A DNA stretch of 10,378 nucleotides from an uncultured Prevotella sp. (GCA_937892695.1 CALBJK010000097.1:1-10378); one strand, 5' to 3'. Positions 1-7,502 are shown, counted from the first letter of the stretch. Translations and numbers: made by a program. Notes: generated by a model from the letters alone, not told the origin.

Positions 1-296
1 GGCAAAAACTTAGTATCGAGCTAAATATTGTCAAAAGTTAATCTTTATGATACTTATATCTTAGACAAAAATTTTTACCTTTGCAATGTAAAGTACAGCT
101 GGGATAAATGACTGTTTAAATTATGAAGTTTTACAACAAAGAAAATAAAATTTGATGTGCTAATCTAAAATCGGAAGCTCTTCCTAAACCGTCATTCAGC
201 AAGTATTAATCCATCTTACAATACTCCTTCAATGGATAAAGAGTCTGAGCCGTAGTTTGATTCAGTATGTTACAATCTAAAAGCAATCAGCAATAT
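1..296. other. AT-rich non-coding leader upstream of the fucosidase gene
   Basis: No credible gene is seen in these roughly 300 bases; the longest ATG-started readings are a few codons. The stretch is markedly more AT-rich than the coding sequence that follows. It holds one good Bacteroidales -7 element (76-83, listed separately), which would give the fucosidase mRNA a leader of about 200 nt. An in-frame ATG at 267 lies inside this region, but the signal peptide argues for the start at 297. No strong hairpin, tRNA or repeat is visible. Confidence 0.6.
76..83 (+). promoter_or_regulatory. Candidate -7 promoter element (TAnnTTTG) for the fucosidase gene
   Basis: TACCTTTG matches the Bacteroides sigma-ABfr -7 consensus TAnnTTTG exactly. 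No convincing TTTG -33 element lies 19-21 bases upstream, so support rests on the -7 box and its position in AT-rich DNA ahead of the gene. Transcription would start near 89-91. Confidence 0.4.
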
Positions 297-1688
297 ATGA
301 GAAAACTCCTTATCGCCGCAGCCATGCTGCTGACGGTTTCGACAGGCAGCTTTGCCGCACCTGCTAAAAGCCTACATCAGCTACAACAAGAATTTGTCGA
401 CCTGCGTTTCGGCATGTTCATCCATTTCAACATCCCAACCTTCGCGCCCGACGACTGGCCCGACCCCGACCTCTCGCCGTCGGTGTTCAACCCCAAGAAG
501 CTCGACTGCCGACAGTGGGCACGGGCTGCACGCTCGGCCAACATGTCATACGGTTGCCTGACTACCAAGCACCACAGCGGCTTCTGCATCTGGGACACCA
601 AGACCACCGACTACAACGTGATGAACTCACCTCTGAAACGCGACGTAGTGCGCGAGTATGTCGATGCCTTCCGAAAGGAAGGACTGAAGGTGATGCTCTA
701 CTACTCAATCCTCGACACCCACCACCGCATACGCCCCAACATGCCCATAACTCGCGAGAAAATAGACATGATAAAGGCACAGCTGCACGAACTGCTCACC
801 GGCTACGGTCCCGTAACAGCCCTGATAATAGACGGATGGGACGCGCCGTGGTCGCGCATCAGCTACGACACCGTGCCGTTCAAGGAGATATACGACTACA
901 TCAAGTCGCTGCAACCCGAATGTCTCGTGATGGACCTCAACGCCGCCAAATATCCGCGTGAAGCCCTCTTCTACACCGACATCAAGTCGTACGAGCAAGG
1001 CGCGGGACAGAAAATATCGACTACGGAGAACCGTCTGCCCGCCCTGGCCTGCCTGTCGATACAGAAGAACTGGTTCTGGAAGGAGTCGTTCCCGACATCA
1101 AAACTCAAACCGGCCGAGGAAATGGTCAGCGACAACATCGTGCCCTACAACCGCGCCCACTGCAACTTCATACTCAACGTCGCCCCGAACCGCGACGGAC
1201 TGATGGACGACAACGCCCTCGAAGAGCTGAAAAAGATAGGCCGGATGTGGCACAACGACGGACGGGTATCGACTGTTCCAGAGTGTGACGCACCCATAAC
1301 GGGACACAACGTGGCCAAGAACCGACCAGCCGAATCGTCGTGGAGCTGGGACTACAACCTGATGGACTTTGCCAACGACGACGACTTCAATACGGCTTGG
1401 GAGTCGAACCAGTATGTGAAGAATCCCTGGTGGATGGTGACGCTCGACAAGCCTACGGCTATCAACTCGGTGGTGATAACCGAAGAAAAAGCCGGAGTGA
1501 TGCAGTCTTACCGTATCGAATACCGCACTTCCGGGACATGGAAGAATCTTTTCGACGGTAACGCCCTTACCGACTCGCGCGTGAAAATTCACCGGTTCAG
1601 CCCGGTCACAGCAGACGCTGTGCGCATCAGCTTCACACGCTGCAACGGCCAACCGGCTTTGGCCGAAGTGGGTGTATACGCCGAATGA
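297..1688 (+). CDS. Secreted alpha-L-fucosidase, glycoside hydrolase family 29, with C-terminal discoidin (F5/8 type C)-like domain
   Basis: This is a predicted periplasmic or surface glycosidase of 463 aa that removes alpha-linked L-fucose from glycans by a retaining mechanism. Residues 1-20 form a signal peptide (MRKLL, hydrophobic core, GSFA cut before AP). This is why the ATG at 297 is preferred over the in-frame ATG at 267, which would place ten polar residues ahead of it. The GH29 barrel fills about residues 30-330 and shows RFGMFIHF, the KHHSGFCIW/TDYNV block and IIDGW; Asp179 in the last is the expected nucleophile. The usual aromatic pair before that Asp (WFDG-type) is II here. Residues ~336-463 resemble a galactose-binding-like F5/8 type C module (NVAKNRPAESSW, DFNTAWES, WWMVTLDKP, EVGVYAE). 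No lipobox is seen. No SusC/SusD or other carbohydrate gene lies nearby, so the substrate cannot be inferred from context. The family is fairly certain; linkage specificity is unknown. Confidence 0.88.
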   Translation: MRKLLIAAAMLLTVSTGSFAAPAKSLHQLQQEFVDLRFGMFIHFNIPTFAPDDWPDPDLSPSVFNPKKLDCRQWARAARSANMSYGCLTTKHHSGFCIWDTKTTDYNVMNSPLKRDVVREYVDAFRKEGLKVMLYYSILDTHHRIRPNMPITREKIDMIKAQLHELLTGYGPVTALIIDGWDAPWSRISYDTVPFKEIYDYIKSLQPECLVMDLNAAKYPREALFYTDIKSYEQGAGQKISTTENRLPALACLSIQKNWFWKESFPTSKLKPAEEMVSDNIVPYNRAHCNFILNVAPNRDGLMDDNALEELKKIGRMWHNDGRVSTVPECDAPITGHNVAKNRPAESSWSWDYNLMDFANDDDFNTAWESNQYVKNPWWMVTLDKPTAINSVVITEEKAGVMQSYRIEYRTSGTWKNLFDGNALTDSRVKIHRFSPVTADAVRISFTRCNGQPALAEVGVYAE

Positions 1689-1691
1689 CCG

Positions 1692-1720
1692 GTTTGGGAA
1701 GAAGATTTAACTTTCCAAAC
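1692..1720 (+). terminator. Small hairpin directly after the fucosidase stop codon
   Basis: The arms at 1692-1701 and 1711-1720 pair over 10 bp with one G-T wobble around a 9-nt AT-rich loop. It begins 4 nt after the fucosidase stop and has no T-run of its own. It may protect the mRNA 3' end or act with the stronger hairpin that follows. Confidence 0.45.
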
Positions 1721-1724
1721 TTAC

Positions 1725-1772
1725 ACTAATAATCCGCCTAAGGCTGATAAAGGCGGATTATTAGTAATTTTG
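1725..1772 (+). terminator. Intrinsic terminator between the fucosidase gene and cysS
   Basis: Arms at 1725-1739 and 1751-1765 form a perfect 15-bp stem (the GC block CCGCCT/AGGCGG sits at the apex) with an 11-nt loop. AATTTTGTT follows on the plus strand. This fits rho-independent termination of the fucosidase transcript just before the cysS promoter. Confidence 0.8.
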
Positions 1773-1796
1773 TTCGGGTATTTGCCGAAGAATGAG

Positions 1797-1804
1797 TAAA
1801 TTTG
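1797..1804 (+). promoter_or_regulatory. Candidate cysS promoter -7 element (TAnnTTTG)
   Basis: TAAATTTG matches the Bacteroides -7 consensus exactly and lies 30 nt before the cysS ATG, between the preceding terminator and the gene. A TTTG at 1769-1772 could be the -33 box, though the 24-nt spacer is longer than usual. The predicted transcript would have a leader of about 25 nt. Confidence 0.6.
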
Positions 1805-1834
1805 CAGAACATCACGACAAGTAAAACAATAAAT

Positions 1835-3325
1835 ATGGAACAGACTCTCATCATTTACAATACCCTTTCGAGAAAGAAGGAAGTCTTCAAACCGCTCCAT
1901 GCACCCAACGTAGGCATGTATGTCTGCGGCCCTACCGTCTACGGCGACCCGCATCTGGGTCATGCCCGTCCGGCCATCACATTCGACATACTCTTCCGCT
2001 ACCTCAAGCATCTGGGCTACAAAGTACGCTACGTGCGCAACATCACCGACGTGGGTCATCTGGAGCACGATGCCGACGAGGGTGACGACAAGATTGAGAA
2101 GAAGGCACGGCTCGAACAGCTCGAACCGATGGAGATAGCCCAGTACTACACCAACCGCTACCACGCAGCAATGGAAGCCCTCAACGTGCTGCCGCCCAGC
2201 ATCGAGCCTCACGCTACAGGCCACATCATAGAGCAGGAAGAACTCGTAAGCGAAATAATGAAGAACGGATTCGCCTACGAAAGCAACGGAAGCGTCTACT
2301 TCGACATAAAAAAGTATAACCAGAAATACCACTACGGCATTCTCTCCGGACGCAATCTGGACGACGTGCTCGACGCCAGCCGACAGCTCGACGGCGTGGG
2401 CGAGAAGCACTGTCAGGCCGACTTCGCCCTCTGGAAGAAAGCCCAGCCCGAACACATCATGCGGTGGCCCAGCCCCTGGAGCGACGGTTTCCCCGGATGG
2501 CACTGCGAATGCACGGCTATGGGACGCAAGTATCTTGGCAAGCATTTCGACATACACGGCGGCGGAATGGACCTGATCTTCCCACATCACGAATGCGAGA
2601 TTGCCCAGGCCGTAGCCTCGCAGGGCGACCAGATGGTACACTACTGGATGCACAACAACATGATAACCATCAACGGACAGAAGATGGGCAAGTCGCTCGG
2701 CAACTTCATCACCCTCAAACAGTTCTTCACCGGCAACCACCCGAAGCTCGACAAGGCTTATTCGCCCATGACGATACGCTTCTTCATACTCTCGGCCCAC
2801 TACCGTGGAACGGTCGACTTCTCCAACGAAGCCCTCCAGGCCAGTGAGAAGGGTCTGGCCAGACTGATGGACGGCATAGCCGACATAGCCCGCGTGAAGA
2901 CAGCCAAAGAGTCGACCGAGGCCGTACACAAGACCGTTGGCGAGCTGAGGCAGAAGTGTTACGACGCCATGAACGACGACTTGCAGACGCCCATCGTAAT
3001 CAGCCATCTGTTCGAAGCTTGCCACATCGTCAACACCCTCACCGACCATAAGGCCGAAATATCCGAAGCCGACTTGAAGGAACTGGCCGACACTATGCAC
3101 CTCTTTGCCTTCGACCTACTCGGACTGAAAGACGACAGCGCAGCCGACAACACCAAACGCGAAGAAGCCTTCGGCAAAGTTGTAGACATGGTGCTCGACC
3201 TCAGAGCCAAGGCCAAAGCCGCCAAAGACTGGGCCACGAGCGACCGCATACGCGACGACCTCGCCGCTGCCGGATTCGAGGTGAAGGACACCAAGGACGG
3301 AGCCACATGGAAGCTCGACGTGTGA
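1835..3325 (+). CDS. cysS: Cysteinyl-tRNA synthetase
   Basis: This cytoplasmic class I aminoacyl-tRNA synthetase charges tRNA-Cys with cysteine using ATP. The protein has 496 aa, a normal bacterial length. The HIGH-type motif is HLGH in CGPTVYGDPHLGHARP. The KMSKS-type loop is KMGKS at residues 283-287, typical of Bacteroidales. The zinc ligands that read out the cysteine substrate are all present with family spacing: Cys31, Cys226 (WHCEC), His251 and Glu255 (HHECE). The C-terminal helical region ends in the usual anticodon-binding segment (DWATSDRIRDDLAAAGFEVKDTKDGATWKL). The ATG at 1835 (MEQTLIIYNTL) is chosen over an upstream TTG at 1802, which falls inside the -7 promoter element and would add eleven non-conserved residues. 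No Shine-Dalgarno is seen. The gene appears monocistronic, bounded by terminators on both sides. It is intact and unremarkable. Confidence 0.97.
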   Translation: MEQTLIIYNTLSRKKEVFKPLHAPNVGMYVCGPTVYGDPHLGHARPAITFDILFRYLKHLGYKVRYVRNITDVGHLEHDADEGDDKIEKKARLEQLEPMEIAQYYTNRYHAAMEALNVLPPSIEPHATGHIIEQEELVSEIMKNGFAYESNGSVYFDIKKYNQKYHYGILSGRNLDDVLDASRQLDGVGEKHCQADFALWKKAQPEHIMRWPSPWSDGFPGWHCECTAMGRKYLGKHFDIHGGGMDLIFPHHECEIAQAVASQGDQMVHYWMHNNMITINGQKMGKSLGNFITLKQFFTGNHPKLDKAYSPMTIRFFILSAHYRGTVDFSNEALQASEKGLARLMDGIADIARVKTAKESTEAVHKTVGELRQKCYDAMNDDLQTPIVISHLFEACHIVNTLTDHKAEISEADLKELADTMHLFAFDLLGLKDDSAADNTKREEAFGKVVDMVLDLRAKAKAAKDWATSDRIRDDLAAAGFEVKDTKDGATWKLDV

Positions 3326-3408
3326 CCGCATAAACCAGCTGTCTGGACAGGCAATCCGATTCAAAGATTGCAACAGAAAGACATCATACAGGAAAAAACA
3401 CTCTCTAT

Positions 3409-3458
3409 GAGTGGCACGACAACACTTGGTCCGGAATTGTTGTCGTGCCACTTTCTAT
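3409..3458 (+). terminator. Strong hairpin terminator downstream of cysS
   Basis: Arms 3410-3424 and 3438-3452 pair perfectly over 15 bp, with GTGGCACGACAAC in the left arm and a 13-nt loop. The right arm is followed by TTCTATAA, a short T-rich tail. On the opposite strand the left flank reads into a run of six Ts (3391-3396 region), so it could also stop antisense transcription. It isolates cysS from the sigma-factor gene. Confidence 0.7.
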
Positions 3459-3504
3459 AAGATGACACCCACACTCTACCAACGGAAAACAATCACTCAC
3501 GGCA

Positions 3505-4089
3505 ATGAGAAAAGACATGGAAAACGAAAAACAACGCATACGGTTGTTCAGGCAGCTCTACGACGACTACCACAGCCGCTTTGTACGCTTCGCAGCCACA
3601 TACGTGGGTATGACTGCGGCCGAGGACATCGTTGCCGACTGTATGCTGTACTACTGGGAGCACAGCAACAGCATGGAGAGCCAACACAACATTCCAGCCT
3701 ACGTTCTCACTATCGTAAAACACCGTTGTCTGAATCATCTCGAACGAATACGGAAAGAACGCGAAATAAACAATCAGCTGAAAAACACAAACAACTGGGA
3801 ACTGGACATTCGCATACATACACTCCAAGCGTGTAACCCTGAACGACTTTTCTCCGATGAACTCCAGAGACTCGTCAGCCAGGCAATAGCGCGACTGCCC
3901 GACCAGACGCGCGACATATTCATGCGAAGCCGATACGAAGACCAGAGCCACAAAGAGATAGCCGACGCTTTCGGCATATCGACCAAAGCTGTAGAATATC
4001 ACATCACTAAAGCCCTGCGGTCGCTCCGCATCGCCCTGAAAGACTATCTGCCTATTTGGGTGATACAGATGATGATTACAGGCAACTGA
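3505..4089 (+). CDS. ECF-type RNA polymerase sigma-70 factor (Bacteroides expansion family)
   Basis: This 194-aa protein has the two-domain layout of an extracytoplasmic-function sigma factor. Sigma-70 region 2 spans roughly residues 10-90 (LFRQLYDDYHSRFVRFAATYVG, AEDIVADCMLYYWE, ILTIVKHRCLNHLER-like block). A short linker follows, then region 4 over about residues 115-180 with the helix-turn-helix DQSHKEIADAFGISTKAVEYHITKAL. This resembles the family expanded in Bacteroides, whose members usually sit next to a FecR-type anti-sigma factor and a SusC/SusD pair under its control. None of those partners is present: the gene stands alone between the cysS terminator and a convergent gene. Its targets and its control cannot be read from context. 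An alternative start at 3517 (MENEKQ) is possible. No Shine-Dalgarno or clear TAnnTTTG box is seen upstream. Confidence 0.88.
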   Translation: MRKDMENEKQRIRLFRQLYDDYHSRFVRFAATYVGMTAAEDIVADCMLYYWEHSNSMESQHNIPAYVLTIVKHRCLNHLERIRKEREINNQLKNTNNWELDIRIHTLQACNPERLFSDELQRLVSQAIARLPDQTRDIFMRSRYEDQSHKEIADAFGISTKAVEYHITKALRSLRIALKDYLPIWVIQMMITGN

Positions 4090-4141
4090 ACAAAGTAACG
4101 GAAAGTTTTTCCTGACGCAAGACAAACAACAAGACATAATA

Positions 4142-4190
4142 ATGCGGCGCAGACGATGTCATAAAGATATCGTCTGCGCCGCATCATTTT
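4142..4190. terminator. Bidirectional terminator between convergent sigma-factor and DXS-like genes
   Basis: Arms 4142-4160 and 4166-4184 form a 19-bp stem with one G-T wobble and a 5-nt ATAAA loop. The core ATGCGGCGCAGACGAT is perfectly paired. The plus-strand tail is CATTTT (4185-4190), and the minus-strand tail, read from 4141 downward, is ATTATTATG. Its position between two convergent genes fits termination in both directions. Confidence 0.88.
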
Positions 4191-4226
4191 AACCCAACTC
4201 TATCGGCACAGTCAGCCGACAGAATA

Positions 4227-5984
4227 TCACTTCATTGCCGATACTATCCAGTCGACAATTTGCTCGTCGGTCAGACAGTTGTCACGCATAAGTTGGTTGA
4301 CATCATAGCGGTCGTAAAGAGCTTTGCGCACACCGAAACACTTGGTCTTCATGTCTGTCGGTCCGTAGTAGCGGCAAACACGCTCGCCGAAGCCGCCGTC
4401 GAGCGATCCGTCTTCGAGAGTGACGACAAGACGATGGTCGCGCTTGAGGTCGTCGAGCACAGTCTCATCTATGCCCGATGCATAACGCGGATTGATGAGC
4501 GTAGCGTTGATGCCTTTTTCTTCAAGACTCTCCACCACTCTCCTTCCTTTTGCAAAGAAGCTGCCCAGAGCCACAATGGCTACGCCGCTGCCGCGCTTCA
4601 CAATCTTGTACCGGGCATCTGGCGTGTAATCGTTGTCATAATTCTCGTCGCTGTGCTCCACCTCGCCTTCGGGCACACGCAAAGCCACCGAATATTTGTC
4701 CTGTCGTATTGCCCAACGTTCCATGGCTATCATCTCCTCAAACGTCGTAGGAGCCAGATAGACAAGGTTGGGTATATGGCTGAACATAGGGATATCGAAG
4801 AAGCATATATGCGTAAAGTCGTTCATGCCGAAGATGCTCGACCCTATCACATTTATCACTGCAGGATTACCGTTTACGCAAAGATCCTGGGCTATCTGGT
4901 CGTAGGTGCGCTGCAGGAAAGTGGCGTAGGTACTGAACACGGGGTGGGCGCCGCGCTTGGCCATACCCGAAGCCATGGCCACAGCTTCTTCCTCAGCTAT
5001 GCCGACATCTGTATGTTGTGGTCCGGCGGCTTTGCGCTCCTCCGGACCGAAACCGATAGATGCAGGCACTGCTGCTGCTATACACACGAGTTTTGGATCA
5101 CGCTTCATCTCCTCACGCAGCCAGTCGCCGAGTATCTGTGAAGCACTCTCGCCCGTCACCTTATAGGTAGAACGGCCTGTCGCTATGTCGAACGGCATAC
5201 TGTAGTGCCACGCCTCTTTATTCTTTACAGCCGGAGCATATCCGTGACCCTTTTCCGTATGAATGTGCAGTACTGTAGGGCGTGGTGTGTCCTTCACATC
5301 TTCGAACGCCTTGATCATGGTCTGGATGTCATTGCCCTGTTCTACATAATGATAGTCGAAACCGAGAGCCTTGAAATAATTCGGTTCGGCTTTACCCTGA
5401 GTTTCACGCAACAGTTTGAGATTGCGGTACAGCCCTCCGTGGTTTTCTGCAATGGACATTTCGTTGTCGTTCACTACAATGATGATGTTCGTACCCAGCT
5501 CCGAAGCCATGTCGAGACCTTCGAAAGCCTCACCTCCACTGAGCGAGCCGTCACCGATGACCACCACAACGTTTTCATTGCCGCCAAGAATGTCGCGACC
5601 CTTCTGCAGTCCGGTCGCCAAGGCTATCGACGTAGACGTATGACCGACTTCAAAGTTGTCGTATTCGGGCGATTCGTTAGGGCTGCTGTAACCCGACACT
5701 TCATCGAACCTGTCAGCATCGAAGAAGCCGTATGCTCGTCCTGTAAGCATCTTGTGTGGATAAATCTGATGGGAAACGTCAAATACAATCTTGTCTTTCG
5801 GAGCGTCGAAGACATAGTGTATGGCTATCGTTGCCTCTACAAAACCGAGGTTCGGGCCTACATGTCCGCCATGCATACTGTCACGATGCAGTATGCCTTT
5901 GCGTATTTCTTCTGCAAGGGTCTCAAGTTCTTCAGCCGACAGTTTCTTAACATCGGCCGGTGATTTTACTTTGTCAATTACCAT
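4227..5984 (-). CDS. DXS-like thiamine-diphosphate enzyme (divergent 1-deoxy-D-xylulose-5-phosphate synthase/transketolase paralogue)
   Basis: This 585-aa enzyme has the DXS domain order: ThDP pyrophosphate-binding, pyrimidine-binding, then transketolase C-terminal. Kept from DXS are His41 (GGHVG), the ThDP/Mg motif GDGSLSGG from 144 through Asn172, His260, the cofactor-activating Glu331, Tyr353 and Arg359 (YATFLQR). However, the DXS block DRAGxxGADGxTHxGxFD is replaced by IGSSIFGMNDFTHICFFD (380-397), IAEQHAV is IAEEEAV, and RYPRG is RVPEG (436-440). Arg420 and Arg478 of the E. coli enzyme, which hold the glyceraldehyde-3-phosphate phosphate group, therefore align with Gly381 and Glu439. The segment after MSI is also about 35 residues shorter. 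It is likely to be annotated as dxs by homology, but I infer a different acceptor or donor substrate; the product is unknown. The ATG at 5984 is supported by AAGGAG seven nt upstream, the only clear Shine-Dalgarno in this window. An upstream in-frame extension to 6053 crosses the promoter and is rejected. Confidence 0.85.
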   Translation of the reverse strand: MVIDKVKSPADVKKLSAEELETLAEEIRKGILHRDSMHGGHVGPNLGFVEATIAIHYVFDAPKDKIVFDVSHQIYPHKMLTGRAYGFFDADRFDEVSGYSSPNESPEYDNFEVGHTSTSIALATGLQKGRDILGGNENVVVVIGDGSLSGGEAFEGLDMASELGTNIIIVVNDNEMSIAENHGGLYRNLKLLRETQGKAEPNYFKALGFDYHYVEQGNDIQTMIKAFEDVKDTPRPTVLHIHTEKGHGYAPAVKNKEAWHYSMPFDIATGRSTYKVTGESASQILGDWLREEMKRDPKLVCIAAAVPASIGFGPEERKAAGPQHTDVGIAEEEAVAMASGMAKRGAHPVFSTYATFLQRTYDQIAQDLCVNGNPAVINVIGSSIFGMNDFTHICFFDIPMFSHIPNLVYLAPTTFEEMIAMERWAIRQDKYSVALRVPEGEVEHSDENYDNDYTPDARYKIVKRGSGVAIVALGSFFAKGRRVVESLEEKGINATLINPRYASGIDETVLDDLKRDHRLVVTLEDGSLDGGFGERVCRYYGPTDMKTKCFGVRKALYDRYDVNQLMRDNCLTDEQIVDWIVSAMK

Positions 5985-5991
5985 TGTCGTT

Positions 5992-5997
5992 CTCCTT
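5992..5997 (-). promoter_or_regulatory. Shine-Dalgarno site of the DXS-like gene
   Basis: On the minus strand AAGGAG lies seven nt before the ATG at 5984, within an A-rich run. Most genes here have no such site, as is usual in Bacteroidota. It fixes the start of the DXS-like gene and rules out the longer reading. Confidence 0.6.
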
Positions 5998-6032
5998 TTT
6001 TGTTTACACTGAATACATTTATTATACAGATG

Positions 6033-6061
6033 CAAAGTTACATTCTTTCTCACATTACCAA
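6033..6061 (-). promoter_or_regulatory. Candidate promoter of the DXS-like gene
   Basis: On the minus strand TAACTTTG (6040-6033) matches the -7 consensus TAnnTTTG exactly. A near -33 box, TTGG (6061-6058), stands 17 nt upstream. Transcription would begin near 6027, giving a leader of about 43 nt that includes the Shine-Dalgarno site. It lies downstream of the GT9 stop, so the two minus-strand genes need not be co-transcribed. Confidence 0.6.
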
Positions 6062-6191
6062 TATATTGGTTTTACGGAAAAAACAACCTATTTCACTTAT
6101 TTTGGCTATGCAAGAAGAAATTTCGTACATATTCAGAATCAGAAAACGCCTTTTCCTCTATCTGTTTGGAATGCCAAGAACGTAATGAATA

Positions 6192-6221
6192 TAAAGAACG
6201 GCATCTCACTTGTCGCCGTTC
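6192..6221 (-). terminator. Weak terminator-like hairpin at the 3' end of the GT9 gene
   Basis: Arms 6215-6221 and 6196-6202 (GAACGGC/GCCGTTC) form a perfect 7-bp stem with a 12-nt loop. The stem begins within the last codons of the gene, and TTTAT follows on the minus strand. The short stem and long loop make this a modest candidate. Confidence 0.4.
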
Positions 6222-7255
6222 AGCACCACCTCGACACGGTCGGCTATGTCTATAGGCTTTATGTTCAAGAGACATCTGTAGTCGCCCATACGGCACGACT
6301 TGTTGCCATAGATACTGCACGGACGGCACGGCAAGTCAACCTGTACGGCATCGTCAATGCTCTGTCTCCAGCCCAAGAAACCGCCGTATGGATGGGTAGT
6401 GCCCCAAATGCTCACCACCCTAGTTCCTGCAATGGCTGCGAGATGCATATTGGCACTGTCCGTGCTTACCATAACGTCGAGATGATTCATCAGCACAAGC
6501 TCCTTATAGAGCGATCCGAGGAGCCGCGAAGCGTTGGTACAATTGGGATAGGAACGTTCCCACCGGTCGAACACTTCCCATTCGTCGCTACCGCCGAAAA
6601 GGAATATCCGACAAGACGGGTGACGGCGCACCATAATCTGTATAACCTCTTCGGCAAGTGTCGGAGGATAAGTCTTGCCACGGCGACGAGCAATAGGCGA
6701 CATACCTATCCACTGTCTGAAACTCTGCTTCAGGCCTATCTGTTCCGGTAGCAGTCTCATATTTCCGCCGTCCGGAAAGAGCGACGTGAAGTCTAGCTTT
6801 ACCGGATAGCCCAGACGGCGCAGCACGTCGGCATAGTCATCGAAGACCGAGGGCAGCGGCTGCAGCCGTTTCTGAGAGAACGACACCAGACGGCGACGTT
6901 CCTGACGGTGGCGGTCGAGATGTTCCACGCGGAAATGGTCTAAATTGAATCTCATACGCAGATATCCCGAACGCATTATACTGTGCAGGTCGGCTATGGC
7001 AGTGAAGTTCTTAGCCATAAGACGGCGGTAAAGGGCATTGAGTCCGGCCACGCCGTGATATTCGTGTTTCAAGTCAGCCTCCATGAAGCTGACATTTGGA
7101 GCCAGCCTGTCGAAGAGAGGACGGGCGAAAGGCTGGCTGAGCACCGAAATACGCAGATGCGGATACTGTCTTGCCAGAGAACTCACGACCGGCACAACCA
7201 TCGCGACCTCACCTATAGCCGAAAAACGGATTATCAACAAGTGGTCTGACTTCAT
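6206..7255 (-). CDS. Glycosyltransferase family 9 protein (heptosyltransferase-like)
   Basis: This 349-aa GT-B fold enzyme is predicted to transfer an activated sugar to lipopolysaccharide or another cell-surface glycan at the cytoplasmic face of the inner membrane. The N-terminal half opens with LLIIRFSAIGEVAMVVPVVSSLARQYP, the usual ADP-heptose:LPS heptosyltransferase opening, and has DLHSIMRS near residue 90. The C-terminal half has FLFGG and the family signature STDSANMHLAAIAGTRVVSIWG, which binds the nucleotide-sugar. Four cysteines near the end (310, 313, 321, 328; CRPC, SC, RC spacing) recur in Bacteroidota GT9 proteins as I recall and may bind a metal or be structural. No signal peptide or membrane segment is seen. 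The ATG at 7255 is preferred to a TTG at 7264. The actual sugar is not determinable, and no other LPS gene is in view. Confidence 0.88.
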   Translation of the reverse strand: MKSDHLLIIRFSAIGEVAMVVPVVSSLARQYPHLRISVLSQPFARPLFDRLAPNVSFMEADLKHEYHGVAGLNALYRRLMAKNFTAIADLHSIMRSGYLRMRFNLDHFRVEHLDRHRQERRRLVSFSQKRLQPLPSVFDDYADVLRRLGYPVKLDFTSLFPDGGNMRLLPEQIGLKQSFRQWIGMSPIARRRGKTYPPTLAEEVIQIMVRRHPSCRIFLFGGSDEWEVFDRWERSYPNCTNASRLLGSLYKELVLMNHLDVMVSTDSANMHLAAIAGTRVVSIWGTTHPYGGFLGWRQSIDDAVQVDLPCRPCSIYGNKSCRMGDYRCLLNIKPIDIADRVEVVLNGDK

Positions 7256-7502
7256 TGTTTCCAAATATTTGTCCCCGTTATCCGTCTTGGATGTCGGAGC
7301 GTTTTACACATCATATTATTAATTAATTATTGGCAGAGCTTTCCTCGTAGGCATTCTACATGTGTCCGGCTATATGCAGGGCACACGTATTTGTTTTCCA
7401 TCAATGTATTCTGATGACATTTTCTTAGGTTTTTAAGTTTGCCAGACCGTATGGCCTATATCTGACAACATAGTACCTACTCCGAATGCAGCTTTTCATT
7501 TA

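Noticed and set aside
1098..1652. 184-codon minus-strand open frame within the fucosidase gene
   Set aside because: The plus-strand GH29 and discoidin-like motifs explain this region; the antisense product has no features of a real protein.
1721..3100. 459-codon minus-strand open frame antisense to cysS
   Set aside because: It lies wholly across cysS and the preceding terminator, has no recognisable motif or promoter, and is a shadow created by the codon use of the GC-rich cysS gene.
3411..3836. 141-codon plus-strand frame overlapping the cysS terminator and the sigma-factor gene
   Set aside because: It starts inside the terminator hairpin and overlaps sigma region 2 in another frame; no motif recognised.
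4260..5141. 293-codon plus-strand open frame antisense to the DXS-like gene
   Set aside because: The opposite strand carries clear ThDP-enzyme motifs through this whole stretch; the plus-strand translation is low-complexity with no known motif.
5960..6751. 263-codon plus-strand open frame crossing the DXS-like promoter and the 3' half of the GT9 gene
   Set aside because: It overlaps GT9 signature motifs on the other strand and a promoter/Shine-Dalgarno region; no independent coding evidence.
7434..7441. Plus-strand TAAGTTTG as a second acpP promoter
   Set aside because: The -7 match is exact, but no -33 TTTG is found at suitable spacing and it lies about 440 nt from acpP; chance matches to TAnnTTTG are frequent in AT-rich DNA.
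7425..7499. 24-codon minus-strand reading near the GT9 promoter as a genuine peptide gene
   Set aside because: Too short, no recognised homology and no ribosome-binding site; mentioned only as a possible leaderless reading and not listed as a gene.
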